Assembly (NCBI GenBank): GCA_001897795.1
Contig: MKUL01000036.1
Span: 1-64,000, forward strand
DNA length: 64,000 bases
DNA from: Alphaproteobacteria bacterium 41-28
Lineage (GTDB): Bacteria > Pseudomonadota > Alphaproteobacteria > UBA9655
Direction of reading: 5' to 3'
Shown here: positions 36,424-45,176 of the stretch, in pieces
How the letters are laid out: every line of letters starts with the position of its first letter
Numbering within the stretch: the stretch's first letter is position 1
Notes under the pieces: generated by a model
What the model saw: only the letters and a program-made list of their open reading frames with translations
Told to the model about the DNA's origin: nothing
Databases searched by the model: none
Program-made: the position numbers and the translations under genes

Positions 36424-37218
36424 TTGACAAATAAGAAAAACCATCCCTTCCATCTTGTCGACCCCAGTCCCTGGCCCTTTGTGGGATCCATTGGGGGTTT
36501 GGTTACAGCCATTGGCTTTGTTCTTCTGATGCACCATCATGGGTTTTACGTTCTGCTCATGGGTCTCGCCATTGTGCTTTTCACCATGGTTGGCTGGTGG
36601 CGGGAAGTTATTATGGAATCAGAAGATACCACAGTCTATACCCCACCCGTTCAATTTGGGCTTCGAACGGGAATGGCTCTTTTCATCACCTCTGAAGTTA
36701 TGTTTTTCGTGGCGTTCTTTTGGGCTTTTTTTAATGCAAGTCTTTTCCCCAGCGAAACGATAGGGGGCGTATGGCCACCGAAAGGAATTCACCCTCTCAA
36801 TCCCTTTGATTATCCTTATTTTAACACCTTAATCCTTTTACTTTCAGCAACCTCCCTTACCTGGGCCCACCATGCCCTCTTAGCCGACCATCGAAAGGAT
36901 GTTCTGAAAGGCATTGGAGCCACGGTTTTCCTAGGCCTTCTTTTTACCTCCATCCAAGCCTATGAATACGCCCATGCCACCTTCGGGTTTAAGGAAGGCA
37001 TTTATCCTTCTACCTTTTATATGGCAACTGGCTTTCATGGGGCACACGTCATTATAGGAACTCTTTTTCTCATCGTGTGCTGGTTCCTTGCTCGCTTTGG
37101 CAAATTTACACCCGACCGCCACATTGGCTTTGAAGCTGCCGCCTGGTATTGGCACTTTGTCGATGTGGTCTGGCTCTTTCTTTTTGTCAGCATTTATTGG
37201 TGGGGATCAGGGCTTTAG
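36424..37218 (+). CDS. ctaE: Cytochrome c oxidase subunit III
   Basis: Seven-helix subunit III of the aa3 oxidase; 264 residues, usual length. Recognisable are HPFHLVDPSPWPFVGSIG at the start, VQFGLRTGMALFITSEVMFF, GGVWPPKGI and LNPFDYP, the helix pair around TWAHHALL, and the C-terminal ATGFHGAHVIIGTLF and AWYWHFVDVVWLFLF with the conserved His/Glu residues. The start is TTG at 36424 with a poor ribosome binding site; no better start is in frame. It is normally contiguous with ctaG and surf1, but here it is separated from ctaG by about 10 kb and from surf1 by an accessory island. Confidence 0.95.
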   Translation: MTNKKNHPFHLVDPSPWPFVGSIGGLVTAIGFVLLMHHHGFYVLLMGLAIVLFTMVGWWREVIMESEDTTVYTPPVQFGLRTGMALFITSEVMFFVAFFWAFFNASLFPSETIGGVWPPKGIHPLNPFDYPYFNTLILLLSATSLTWAHHALLADHRKDVLKGIGATVFLGLLFTSIQAYEYAHATFGFKEGIYPSTFYMATGFHGAHVIIGTLFLIVCWFLARFGKFTPDRHIGFEAAAWYWHFVDVVWLFLFVSIYWWGSGL

Positions 37219-37291
37219 GCAGCATTTCTAGGTAGTGGTACATTTCCTCTATGCGGCAATAAATCGTGTTGATAAGATCTTCTAAGGACAT
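37187..37291 (-). pseudogene. Transposase N-terminal fragment (probable)
   Basis: From an ATG at 37291, with AGGAG six bases before it, the minus strand reads MSLEDLINTIYCRIEEMYHY and then stays readable only to the end of ctaE, where it runs into that gene antisense and stops. The sequence resembles the first helix of DDE transposases of IS4/IS982-type elements (MSLEDxIxTVFCxIDD). The rest of the gene is missing, so this is a truncated insertion sequence whose break lies exactly at the ctaE stop. Confidence 0.45.
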
Positions 37292-37390
37292 GGAATCTCC
37301 TGTTTGGTAATTGCTTGATAACTTTATCAAAACAGACTTCCATGTTTCCTTCTGTCACTTAAAAAACTTGCACACTGCGTTAAGCAGATT

Positions 37391-37423
37391 CTTAGGCTCA
37401 CTATAAAGAATTAAAAGGTCCTG
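37391..37423. repeat. Imperfect direct repeat, left copy
   Basis: CTTAGGCTCACTATAAAGAA followed by TTAAAAGGTCCTG. The right copy is at 38767-38799 (CTTAGGCTCATTATGGAGAA then CTAAAAAGCCCTG). The pair brackets the frameshifted acyltransferase gene. Confidence 0.5.
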
Positions 37424-37517
37424 AGACCAATGTTGACTTTTAAAAATAAATTTGTATAAAACTCCTAATTAATCTAAGAGTTAAATATTACTTTTCGAAA
37501 TTAGGCTCTAAAAAAAT

Positions 37518-38689
37518 ATGCGATCAAGCTCAGGCACATACTATAGTAGAATTGATCATTTAAGATTTTTAGCCGCATACCTCGTTTTTTTTGGCATTGT
37601 AAGTCTCTCCTTATTTCTCATGATTATATCCCCTCTAATCTTTTATGTTTCCTACTTGATCAAGGATATACAGGAGTTTCTCTATTCTTAGTCTTAAGTG
37701 GATTCATTTTTGGAAAGCTTACATTGGATAAAGAAATAGACACAATTGCATTTTACAAAAATAGAATACTACGTATTTACCCACTTTATGTGTTTTGGGG
37801 TATTTATTATTTTTATGCAAATAATTTAACCCCTATTAACTTTCTCTGTAGTATGTTTTTTTTAATTCCATCAAGCGAAGCATTCTCTGTTTCTTGGTCA
37901 GTCATCGTAGAATTACAAATCTATGCCATCCTCCCTTTTATTATAAAATTTACAAAATTAAATGGGAAAAAGTATTTATTTTTTCTACTTACTTTCTTAG
38001 TGTTTTTTAAGTTATTGATTTATATGACTTCTCAGTCATCTATTCAAACTTTTTCTTATTGGACCATTTTTGGACGACTGGATGAATTTCTATGTGGAAT
38101 GATCGTTACTGTGCTTTCTGATCAATGGAAATTTTCAAATAAACTCCTACCCTTTTCTTTGCTTCTTTCATCGATTGCATCCTTAATTACGCTTTTTTAT
38201 TATTTTAAGCTAGCTGGTGGATATGTTGGCATTCAAGGAATTAAGCCAAATCCATTGATTTGGATATTTCGTCCTTTGATGCAAGGCATAGCCTATGGTA
38301 GCTTAGTACTTGGATATATAAAACTTCCAATAAATATCAACAAACATATTGATTATTTTTTTGGTAAACTTGGAGAAATAAGTTACTCAATTTATTGGAA
38401 TCACTCTTTTGTTATTGCTTTTTCATACCCCATATTTCTAAAACTCTTTAAAATTAATCTTGATAGCTTTTACTTAGTTTTTCTTTATTCTAATTTTTTT
38501 GTATTACCTATTTGTCTCATATTATCTTTTGTAACATATTATTTAATAGAAAAACCTTTCTTACTAAGAAGAAAAGTATATATTAAAAATTTGGATGAAA
38601 ATATAAGCCCATCGAAATTAGCTAATCACCCCTTAAACACTTTTACTGAAAATACCGAAAAAAGACAAAAAGTACAGAATGCACCATAG
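37518..38689 (+). pseudogene. Acyltransferase family 3 membrane protein, frameshifted
   Basis: Related to OafA-type O-acyltransferases that modify surface polysaccharides. The gene opens at ATG 37518 (MRSSSGTYYSRIDHLRFLAA, the usual family start with RIDxLRFLAA). At a run of eight T (37585-37592) the frame must shift by -1 to continue FLLDQGYTGVSLFLVLSGFI and then the intact remainder, of which 321 codons are open from an ATG at 37724. The second part holds FYKNRILRIYPLY, the WSVIVELQIYAILPF segment and about nine helices. Strict reading gives two fragments. A T9 ancestor, a sequencing error or slippage on T-TTT-TTT would restore one 390-residue protein. It lies in an AT-rich accessory island. 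Confidence 0.8.
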
Positions 38690-38766
38690 GATGTGCTGGC
38701 CTACCTATGCGGAGATATCTTTACCCTAATCCTACACACTTAGGCTCTAGATCTCCTAAGCAAATA

Positions 38767-38799
38767 CTTAGGCTCATTATGGAGAACTAAAAAGCCCTG
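38767..38799. repeat. Imperfect direct repeat, right copy
   Basis: Matches 37391-37423 with about six differences. With that copy it flanks the acyltransferase, as expected of an imported or duplicated segment. A further TTAGGCTCTA occurs at both ends (37501 and 38738). Confidence 0.5.
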
Positions 38800-38838
38800 T
38801 TACTAGGCCAAAACCCTCTTGACTTAATATTACAGTTT

Positions 38839-39171
38839 CTATTTTGGATTTGATGTTATTGCTTGAACAGCTGGCCTCACTGAACTTCCTTCTGCTCCAT
38901 GAGGACACTTTCCATCTGATTCACACTTATCCCTACAACATTTCCCCTTGCAACAAATTTCTGTGGGAGCACAACATTTATCTGGAAAGCAACAAGAATG
39001 ATTGTGTGGACAGCACCTCCATACACCTTTATCATCGGGGCAGCATATCTGATCAGCACTGCAAGCGTACCTCATATCGTTATAAATCCCACAGGAAGGA
39101 TTCTCCGCCTTCACAGTGATAGCGCCCGTTAAAATCAGGACAAAACTTAAAATCGATAATAACTTACGCAT
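38839..39171 (-). CDS. Small exported Cys-rich protein, granulin-like
   Basis: 110 residues from the ATG at 39171, preceded by AAAGGGAG; a longer frame adds 32 implausible residues overlapping surf1. A signal peptide (about 1-23, ending TVKA) precedes a mature domain with about 18 cysteines, many in CC pairs: ICCPDDKGVWRCCPHNHSCC then FPDKCCAPTEICC. The series C-x4-ICC-x6-W-x-CCP-x4-CC-x4-CC strongly resembles the granulin repeat (TCC-x-GxWxCCP-x-AVCC-x-HCCP), best known in animals, plants and protists. The tail (about 85-110) lacks cysteines. The gene sits between the acyltransferase island and surf1. Horizontal acquisition from a eukaryote or convergence are both possible. Confidence 0.65.
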   Translation of the reverse strand: MRKLLSILSFVLILTGAITVKAENPSCGIYNDMRYACSADQICCPDDKGVWRCCPHNHSCCFPDKCCAPTEICCKGKCCRDKCESDGKCPHGAEGSSVRPAVQAITSNPK

Positions 39172-39231
39172 AAGAACTCCCTTTGTTATATTTTTTCTAC
39201 TGCCACTTCCCATCAATAACAGGTATAAGTT

Positions 39232-39921
39232 TTGAAAGAAGTTGGACTTAAACAAAAGAAAAGTCAAGTGAATCGCACCTTTTCCCTTTTCACACTTATG
39301 CTTATCCTGGTGTTACTGGGCCTCGGAACCTGGCAGCTTCAAAGAAAGGTGGAAAAAGAAGCTCTTCTCGAAACCTTAGCCCAAAGCCAGAAAAACACTG
39401 CTCTTAATGTGGATGATATTAAAACCCCTACCCTTTTTCAGCCCCTTTACGCAACAGGCCAGTTTGTTCCTGATACAACCATTTTCCTTCAATCGAAAAT
39501 CCATCAAGGGAAAAACGGTGTTTATGTTTTCGATGTCTTTCAAACCCAAGGAGGACGCTATCTTCTTATTCAACGAGGATGGGCAATCAAAGAAATTTTA
39601 AACCCTCCCCAAGGAAATTTAAGGATAGAAGGAATCACAAGAGTGCCTTCTTCTCCTAATTATTTTCAGCCCGCCAATTCTCCTCCGGCCTATTTCTGGA
39701 TTGATCTTAAGGCCCTGTCGCAAGACCTTAATGTCCCTCTCCTGCCCTATTACCTTGTTGCAAATACATCTCATGATCCGCGAATTCTTCCCACGCTCCC
39801 CTTCCCTCTTCCCCCCAATAACCATCTTGAATACGCCCTCACGTGGTATAATCTTGCTTTTGCCCTTGGAATTATGCTTTTGTGGAATAGAAAATATTAT
39901 TTAAAAAAGGAAAAACTGTGA
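39232..39921 (+). CDS. surf1: SURF1 family cytochrome oxidase assembly protein
   Basis: Membrane protein aiding heme a insertion into subunit I. The 229 residues have the standard layout: an N-terminal helix followed by the signature LLGLGTWQLQRKVEKEALL, a periplasmic domain with YATGQFV, GVYVFDVFQTQGGRYLLIQRG (in pieces) and PNYFQPANSPPAYFWIDL, and a C-terminal helix after NNHLEYALTWYNLAFALG. The start is a TTG at 39232; a GTG 12 codons later is an alternative. The stop overlaps the GTG start of the M16 protease by 4 bases. Its usual partner ctaE is 2 kb upstream, beyond the accessory island. Confidence 0.93.
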   Translation: MKEVGLKQKKSQVNRTFSLFTLMLILVLLGLGTWQLQRKVEKEALLETLAQSQKNTALNVDDIKTPTLFQPLYATGQFVPDTTIFLQSKIHQGKNGVYVFDVFQTQGGRYLLIQRGWAIKEILNPPQGNLRIEGITRVPSSPNYFQPANSPPAYFWIDLKALSQDLNVPLLPYYLVANTSHDPRILPTLPFPLPPNNHLEYALTWYNLAFALGIMLLWNRKYYLKKEKL

Positions 39922-41150
39922 CTGTTCGTATAACATCCCTCAATAATGGATTGAGAGTTATTACTGACGATATTCCCGGAATTGCAACAGCCACCTTGGG
40001 GCTGTGGGTTGACGTGGGAACGCGTTATGAATCTCCTGAACTCAATGGTATCTCTCACTTTTTAGAGCATATGGCCTTTAAAGGCACAACGACCCGCTCA
40101 GCCAAACAAATTGCGGAAGAAATTGAAAATGTCGGAGGACATTTGAATGCCTATACGTCAAGGGAAAACACAGCCTATAATGCTAGGGTTTTAGAAGCAA
40201 ATGTGCCTCTTGCCCTCGAAATCATTGCTGATATCATTCAGAATTCAACTTTTGAAGAGGATGAACTTGCTCGCGAACGGGAAGTTATCCTCCAAGAAAT
40301 AGGACAAGCCTTCGATACGCCAGATGATATTATATTTGATTATTTTCAAGAGACAGCCTTTCCCCATCACTCCCTAGGTCGACCGATTCTCGGCCGTCCA
40401 GAGATTATTCATAAAATTTCTCGGAAAGATTTAAAGGACTATATGGAACGAGAATATACAGCGCCTCGCATGGTTTTTGCGGCCACCGGTGCGGTGAATC
40501 ACGAACAAATCGTAGACCTTTGCCAAAAACATTTTACACGGGTTGCAACCCACTCAACACCTACTTTTGAAAAAGCCGCTTATCAAGGAGGGACTTTTTA
40601 TGAAAAACGTAATCTTGAACAAGTCCATATTTTAATAGGATTTGAATCCTGCCCTTATGACGATCCCAATTTCTATCCCCTCTCTGTTTTCTCTAGCCTC
40701 TTAGGGGGAGGTATGTCTTCGCGTCTCTTTCAGGAAGTGCGAGAAAAGCGCGGACTAGTCTATTCGATTTACTCCTTTAATACGACCTTTCGAGACACTG
40801 GTCTTTTTGGCATTTATGCAGGCACAGGTGAGGTCCTCATTCAAGAGCTTCTGCCCACGATTAAACAGGTTCTGAAGGACTTTCCTGAAACCTTAGAAGA
40901 CCAGGAATTAGCACGAAGCAAAGCCCAACTCAAAGCGGGCATACTGATGTCCCTTGAGAGCACGTCTGGTCGATGTGAACAGCTTGCTCAACAAATGATG
41001 ATCTATAAACGACACATCCCTCCCCATGAAATCATTGAAAAAATAAATGCCGTGACACGTGATGACATCATAAGAGCTACGAGTAAGGTGATGACAAGAC
41101 CAACTACATTTGCAGCCTTAGGGCCTGGAGGAGAGATCACATGGGAATGA
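39918..41150 (+). CDS. M16 family zinc protease (mitochondrial processing peptidase-like)
   Basis: A 410-residue member of the pitrilysin/MPP-beta group. The inverted zinc motif H-x2-E-H is HFLEH (47-51) in ISHFLEHMAFKGT, and a downstream Glu in the ENTAYNARVLEANV and LAREREVILQEI region completes the site. The two-lobed M16 fold continues with LGRPILG and the GGGMSSRLFQEVREKRGLVYS signature of the inactive lobe (in pieces). The start is GTG, coupled to surf1 by GTGA. Alphaproteobacterial homologs are the closest relatives of mitochondrial MPP and process peptides in the cytosol or periplasm; the substrate here is unknown. Confidence 0.93.
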   Translation: MTVRITSLNNGLRVITDDIPGIATATLGLWVDVGTRYESPELNGISHFLEHMAFKGTTTRSAKQIAEEIENVGGHLNAYTSRENTAYNARVLEANVPLALEIIADIIQNSTFEEDELAREREVILQEIGQAFDTPDDIIFDYFQETAFPHHSLGRPILGRPEIIHKISRKDLKDYMEREYTAPRMVFAATGAVNHEQIVDLCQKHFTRVATHSTPTFEKAAYQGGTFYEKRNLEQVHILIGFESCPYDDPNFYPLSVFSSLLGGGMSSRLFQEVREKRGLVYSIYSFNTTFRDTGLFGIYAGTGEVLIQELLPTIKQVLKDFPETLEDQELARSKAQLKAGILMSLESTSGRCEQLAQQMMIYKRHIPPHEIIEKINAVTRDDIIRATSKVMTRPTTFAALGPGGEITWE

Positions 41151-41192
41151 ACTTCACTTTCCCCACAATTCCTACTCAAATTAAGCCAATGC

Positions 41193-42926
41193 TTAAGGTT
41201 TTCCAGGCCATGTCAATCGAAGCGTTGAGATCGACTGGCCAATATTCTGAAAGGCAGCAAGAAGATCAGCATTTGTAACTGACAAAAAGTACTTAGTAGG
41301 ATCAGAAGCGCAATTTTGGAAAAGGGCTTGGTTAGCTGCTCCACCCGCGGATCCATTATGGTTAAAGAGAATCGTGTAAATTGTGATCCCATTATTTTTT
41401 AGCGTCGTACACATATTCGCCATACTTGTGTTTAAATTAGTCGTTGTTTGTGCAAAGTTGGTTGTCCCCGTTCGTCCCTCACCGAGCCGGCCATATCCCG
41501 TATAATCAGCATCTGCTGAAATGGGGGCAGCAGTAGCAGGCGCACCAGGCTCTCCCGTAGGCCAATCATACCACTGGTTCTGACCATCTGTCATAAGGAC
41601 AATAACTTTCAATGTTTGTCCATAGGGTTGGGGCTCGGTGGAAGGGGTAGGCGAAGGCCATAGGCCCGTCCAATTAGGTGAAACCATCCACCAAGCAGCA
41701 TCAAGTCCTATATTGATCATCGTACCACCCCGGAAAGTTGCCATCATACTACTGATCGTATTCTGTACAGTCGTTTGTGAGGCCGTTAAAGGAAGCATAG
41801 GAACTGGACATCCTAAGTTTGGTCCCACACCATTGTTTCCATCCGACGTCCCATTCCAATTATAGTTATCCCCAAAAAACAACTGAGGAGTTGTACCAGC
41901 TAGAACATGATTCGGATAAGTTGGAGTTGATCCCCAATCATTATCCCCCAAAGGATTTTTTGTTATACCCCAAGGAGGCGTGCCAAGAGAAACCGTTGAT
42001 GAACTCGTCGTTCCTCGATTCAAGGGTTGACCATAAGTATATCCATGAATCAAGGTTGAAGGGTAAAGGTAAGGACCAAATGGGAAGGCTGTGGGAGTTG
42101 CATCCGTTGCATCCGTACCATTAGGATAACTTGTATAGCCAAACTGCGGAAAAGAATTAGGTGTCCGTGCTTCTATACATCCCATCCACTGACCGCCCAC
42201 ACTTTTACCTGCAACAGCGGGAACATTAGGATAAAGATTGGTATTGGCAACCTGTGCTTTTCCAGCTGTCGTTAACCAGTTTGTAGGTGTAAACCCAGCC
42301 ATGTTAATATTCACGGTTGTTGTATACGGAACAATACCAACGTAAAGCCCTGTAACAGTATCCGTTCCGCCACTTGTCCCATTTCCTCCATATAAAATAT
42401 TGACAAGTGATTGGGCTGCAGCAATTTCTCCCTGCATGGGAGCCCCGAACATTGATCCCGTATTATCCAGGGCCAACACAACTTCTGCACCTTGAACCTG
42501 AACTTGAGCTTGAGAGTTAGCCGTTGCTGCAATTGTAGGTTTTCCTAAGAATTGCATAATTGTTGTATTGATCGTTCCTGTTGCCGTGACTGTTACGACT
42601 TGATTGTTTGATGAAAATGTAAAGGTAGGCCCACTGACCGTCGCAATAAAATTTTTAGGAATATTCGCATTAAAGATTGCTGTTCCTTGCTGCGTCATGT
42701 TAGCCGTTGTCCCACCAGCTTTTGCAGCTGCAATGGCTGCTGCGTCTGACGCTCCTGTTATAACAGCATGTACATAATAATCACGCCCCACATCAATGGA
42801 AAGCCCTAACATGCCAAATACAGGAATAAGAGCAAGAGCATAGATAATGGCCACAACTCCAGCATCTTTTCGAATAATATGTGTCCCTTTATAATATTTT
42901 TCTCGTAACTTTTTGAAAAAGAGCAT
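41193..42926 (-). CDS. tadG: TadG-like pilus protein with von Willebrand A domain
   Basis: A 577-residue envelope protein. The N-terminus has the TadG/TadE-like helix (AGVVAIIYALALIPVFGML, about 22-41) with the typical SIDVGRDYYVHAVITGASDAAAIAAA after it. A von Willebrand factor A domain starts VVLALDNTGSM (MIDAS) and continues to VIVLMTDGQNQW, split by a long Gly/Thr/Asn-rich insert (about 200-400). The C-terminal region has NLGC and one further Cys. It forms part of the Tad locus, 69 bases after the TadE-like gene on the same strand. It probably links the pilus to the envelope or to adhesion. An AGGGAG site precedes the ATG. Confidence 0.85.
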   Translation of the reverse strand: MLFFKKLREKYYKGTHIIRKDAGVVAIIYALALIPVFGMLGLSIDVGRDYYVHAVITGASDAAAIAAAKAGGTTANMTQQGTAIFNANIPKNFIATVSGPTFTFSSNNQVVTVTATGTINTTIMQFLGKPTIAATANSQAQVQVQGAEVVLALDNTGSMFGAPMQGEIAAAQSLVNILYGGNGTSGGTDTVTGLYVGIVPYTTTVNINMAGFTPTNWLTTAGKAQVANTNLYPNVPAVAGKSVGGQWMGCIEARTPNSFPQFGYTSYPNGTDATDATPTAFPFGPYLYPSTLIHGYTYGQPLNRGTTSSSTVSLGTPPWGITKNPLGDNDWGSTPTYPNHVLAGTTPQLFFGDNYNWNGTSDGNNGVGPNLGCPVPMLPLTASQTTVQNTISSMMATFRGGTMINIGLDAAWWMVSPNWTGLWPSPTPSTEPQPYGQTLKVIVLMTDGQNQWYDWPTGEPGAPATAAPISADADYTGYGRLGEGRTGTTNFAQTTTNLNTSMANMCTTLKNNGITIYTILFNHNGSAGGAANQALFQNCASDPTKYFLSVTNADLLAAFQNIGQSISTLRLTWPGKP

Positions 42927-42995
42927 TTTTGTTCTCCCTAAATTTTTTTATTGTACTTTTTATTTATTAACAGGTTCTAAATTTCTTATGAAACA

Positions 42996-43553
42996 TTATC
43001 CTGGACTTAATGTCGTCATATCTCCTTGACGAGGGACTGCCGCAGCTACTGCATAAATACTTTGAGGCGTAGCCGAAAGAACATAACCTGGGAACAGCGG
43101 CGTAAAATTGTAAAAAACTTCTGTAAAAATAACAGCCTGACCATTAGTCAGGGTCATTCCTGCAGGTACACTTGCCGCACTAATTTGACTTCCTCCCGCC
43201 CCTCCTGGGAAACTCTGTTGCCATAAAACCGCAACTTTTGCGCCAGCTGGTGTATCAGGCACTCCCACTGCAGTAACAACAACGTTTCCATTCTGAGTAA
43301 AATTGAATGGCTGAGCAATTAAAACAGAAGCTTGTAACATACTATTTAACTGGGATTCCGTTACAGGGCCCCGGGTGACAATGTTGCTAATTTCTTGAGC
43401 CGTCCGGTTCATTTTATTATTGCAAAAAATCAATTCAGAAACATCATAAAGGCCAATCAATGTTATCAACATAAAAGGCAATAAAATGGCAAACTCAAGA
43501 GCTGCCACTCCTTTATCTATTTTTCCAATTCTTTCTTTAATCCACTCATACAT
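42996..43553 (-). CDS. TadE/TadF-like pseudopilin
   Basis: 185 residues with a TadE-type start: a short charged tail, then KGVAALEFAILLPFMLITLIGLYDV, in which Gly followed by a hydrophobic stretch and Glu at +5 resembles a prepilin cleavage site. The rest is a periplasmic domain rich in beta-type and Gly/Ala/Val sequence. It lies 9 bases after the next TadE-like gene and before tadG, so the three envelope components are co-transcribed. Prepilin peptidase CpaA in the same locus would process it. Confidence 0.85.
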   Translation of the reverse strand: MYEWIKERIGKIDKGVAALEFAILLPFMLITLIGLYDVSELIFCNNKMNRTAQEISNIVTRGPVTESQLNSMLQASVLIAQPFNFTQNGNVVVTAVGVPDTPAGAKVAVLWQQSFPGGAGGSQISAASVPAGMTLTNGQAVIFTEVFYNFTPLFPGYVLSATPQSIYAVAAAVPRQGDMTTLSPG

Positions 43554-43562
43554 AATCTATCC

Positions 43563-44081
43563 TCAAAATGGTTCGTTTTGGACAACAGCAGATGCTGTAA
43601 GAGTTATAGATCCATTTCCAGTAGGCGACAAAAGTGTTCCAAGCATAGGTGTAAAAAAAGTCCAATTATAGGAAAGGGTATAAAGAACATCTTGATTAGC
43701 CGTCCCAAAATTCTGGGTCCCACCGGTTGGCGCATTGGCAAGAGTGGGCATAGCTGAAAAGCTTGAATATGGTGTAACAGTAAGAACGAGATTTGTAGGA
43801 TTTACAAGACCAAAGCTATATTGATCCGCTAGAGCTATTGCAGTTTGTGAGGATGTTTGTCCCGCCACACTACCTCCCGTACGCCCAAAACGTGAAACTT
43901 GAAGAATCGATGTCTCTAGGGATGTTTGAACGAGAAGAATGGCCCCAACTTCAAAAATCCCAAAAAAAACTAAAAAAAATACAGGCGCAATTAAGGCAAA
44001 TTCGACAGCTGTAGCCCCTTTATTGTCTACTGCATTAACTTTGCCTCTCCTGGATTTGAAAGGCCACAAACTGCTTAACAT
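43563..44081 (-). CDS. tadE: TadE-like pseudopilin
   Basis: 172 residues. DNKGATAVEFALIAPVFFLV (about 18-37) is the canonical TadE motif with the cleavage-type Gly-Ala and the Glu of the pseudopilins. The exported remainder has QTSLETSILQVSRFGRTGG followed by a Gly/Ser/Thr-rich domain. A GAGG site precedes the ATG. First of the tadE-tadF-tadG group, 137 bases downstream of tadC; this gap includes an AT-rich stretch that could hold its own promoter. Confidence 0.88.
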   Translation of the reverse strand: MLSSLWPFKSRRGKVNAVDNKGATAVEFALIAPVFFLVFFGIFEVGAILLVQTSLETSILQVSRFGRTGGSVAGQTSSQTAIALADQYSFGLVNPTNLVLTVTPYSSFSAMPTLANAPTGGTQNFGTANQDVLYTLSYNWTFFTPMLGTLLSPTGNGSITLTASAVVQNEPF

Positions 44082-44218
44082 TTTTGTTTACCTCAGTGCT
44101 CAGAAACCGAGTCTCTTAAGGCCCTCCTCAAATAACTCCTGCCACACATTAATTATAGCTTAATAATGGTTAAGAAATAGTTAAAATACTTACCTTTGGA
44201 GCTACAACGGTCACGCTT

Positions 44219-45160
44219 TTAGTGCGCCATCGTTTCTATAACCTTTATCACCGCAGGGCCCATGATCACAATGTAAATACAAGGAAAAATGAAGAGCATC
44301 ATAGGGAGAGATAATAAAACAGGAAGTTTGGCTGCTCTTTCTTCTGCTTCTACCAAACGGTCTTGCCGAAATTGTTCTGAGACATTACGCATTGTTTGTG
44401 CAATAGGCGTTCCATATTGTTCGGCTTGTATAATATTTGCAATGATCGATTTAAAATAAGGAGAGTCCATACGATCGCTAAAATTTTGTAAGGCTTTAGT
44501 TCGGTCTGAAAACATGTTCAACTCAATAGATAAAAGGGCAAGCTCAAATCCCAAATCGGGACTCAGTTGAGAAACTTCCCGTGCAACTCTTTGGACTGTT
44601 GCAGTAAGGCTTAATCCCGCTTCCGTGCAGATGACCATAAGATCAAGGGCTTCAGGAAAAGATTTTCGAATTCGTTCTTGTCTGTTCTTAACAAGTCTTT
44701 CTAATACAACGTCCACCATATATGATCCAAATAAACCAGCAATTATAATTGCTAATATTTCATATATAATTGGCCAATGGGTGAAATAATAGAGGAATAG
44801 AGCAGTGATCAATGCAGGGGGGAAAATCATTAAAATTTTAGCACTGCCATAGAGAAGAGCGGCATTCTCTGATTTAAGTCCCGCTCTAATAAATGTTTTT
44901 TTCAGAGATTCCCGCTCATTCTTGCCCAATTTTTGAAACTTATCAATAAACCGCCTCAACCACCGTAACGTTTGTTCCCCTTCACGCTTATAGATCTTTT
45001 TTTCAGTAGGATCTTCTTGAATCATCTGTTCTTTATAACGCATGAGTTCTTTAAGTCTGTCTTTAAAAACATCTTGCCGACGAAATTTGGAAAATAAAGA
45101 CAGCATAAAGTATAAAACACAAAAAGCCAATATAAATGAAAGTATATCTACAGTATTCAA
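44219..45160 (-). CDS. tadC: Tad pilus inner-membrane platform protein TadC
   Basis: A 313-residue type II secretion F-domain protein. An N-terminal helix (ILSFILAFCVLYFMLSLF) is followed by two central helices (about 105-150), the cytosolic F domain with FPEALDLMVICTEAGLSLTATVQRV (in pieces), the conserved EQYGTPIAQTMRNVSEQFR, and C-terminal helices (PVLLSLPMMLFIFPCIYIVI). It is expected to form the motor platform with TadB, driven by TadA. It starts 16 bases after tadB. Confidence 0.93.
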   Translation of the reverse strand: MNTVDILSFILAFCVLYFMLSLFSKFRRQDVFKDRLKELMRYKEQMIQEDPTEKKIYKREGEQTLRWLRRFIDKFQKLGKNERESLKKTFIRAGLKSENAALLYGSAKILMIFPPALITALFLYYFTHWPIIYEILAIIIAGLFGSYMVDVVLERLVKNRQERIRKSFPEALDLMVICTEAGLSLTATVQRVAREVSQLSPDLGFELALLSIELNMFSDRTKALQNFSDRMDSPYFKSIIANIIQAEQYGTPIAQTMRNVSEQFRQDRLVEAEERAAKLPVLLSLPMMLFIFPCIYIVIMGPAVIKVIETMAH

Positions 45161-45176
45161 TATCTTTAACCTCCTC

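Noticed and set aside
37293..37345. Hairpin TTGATA-ACTT-TATCAA as a terminator
   Set aside because: It has no T run and no gene ends there; it may be part of the IS remnant but this cannot be shown.
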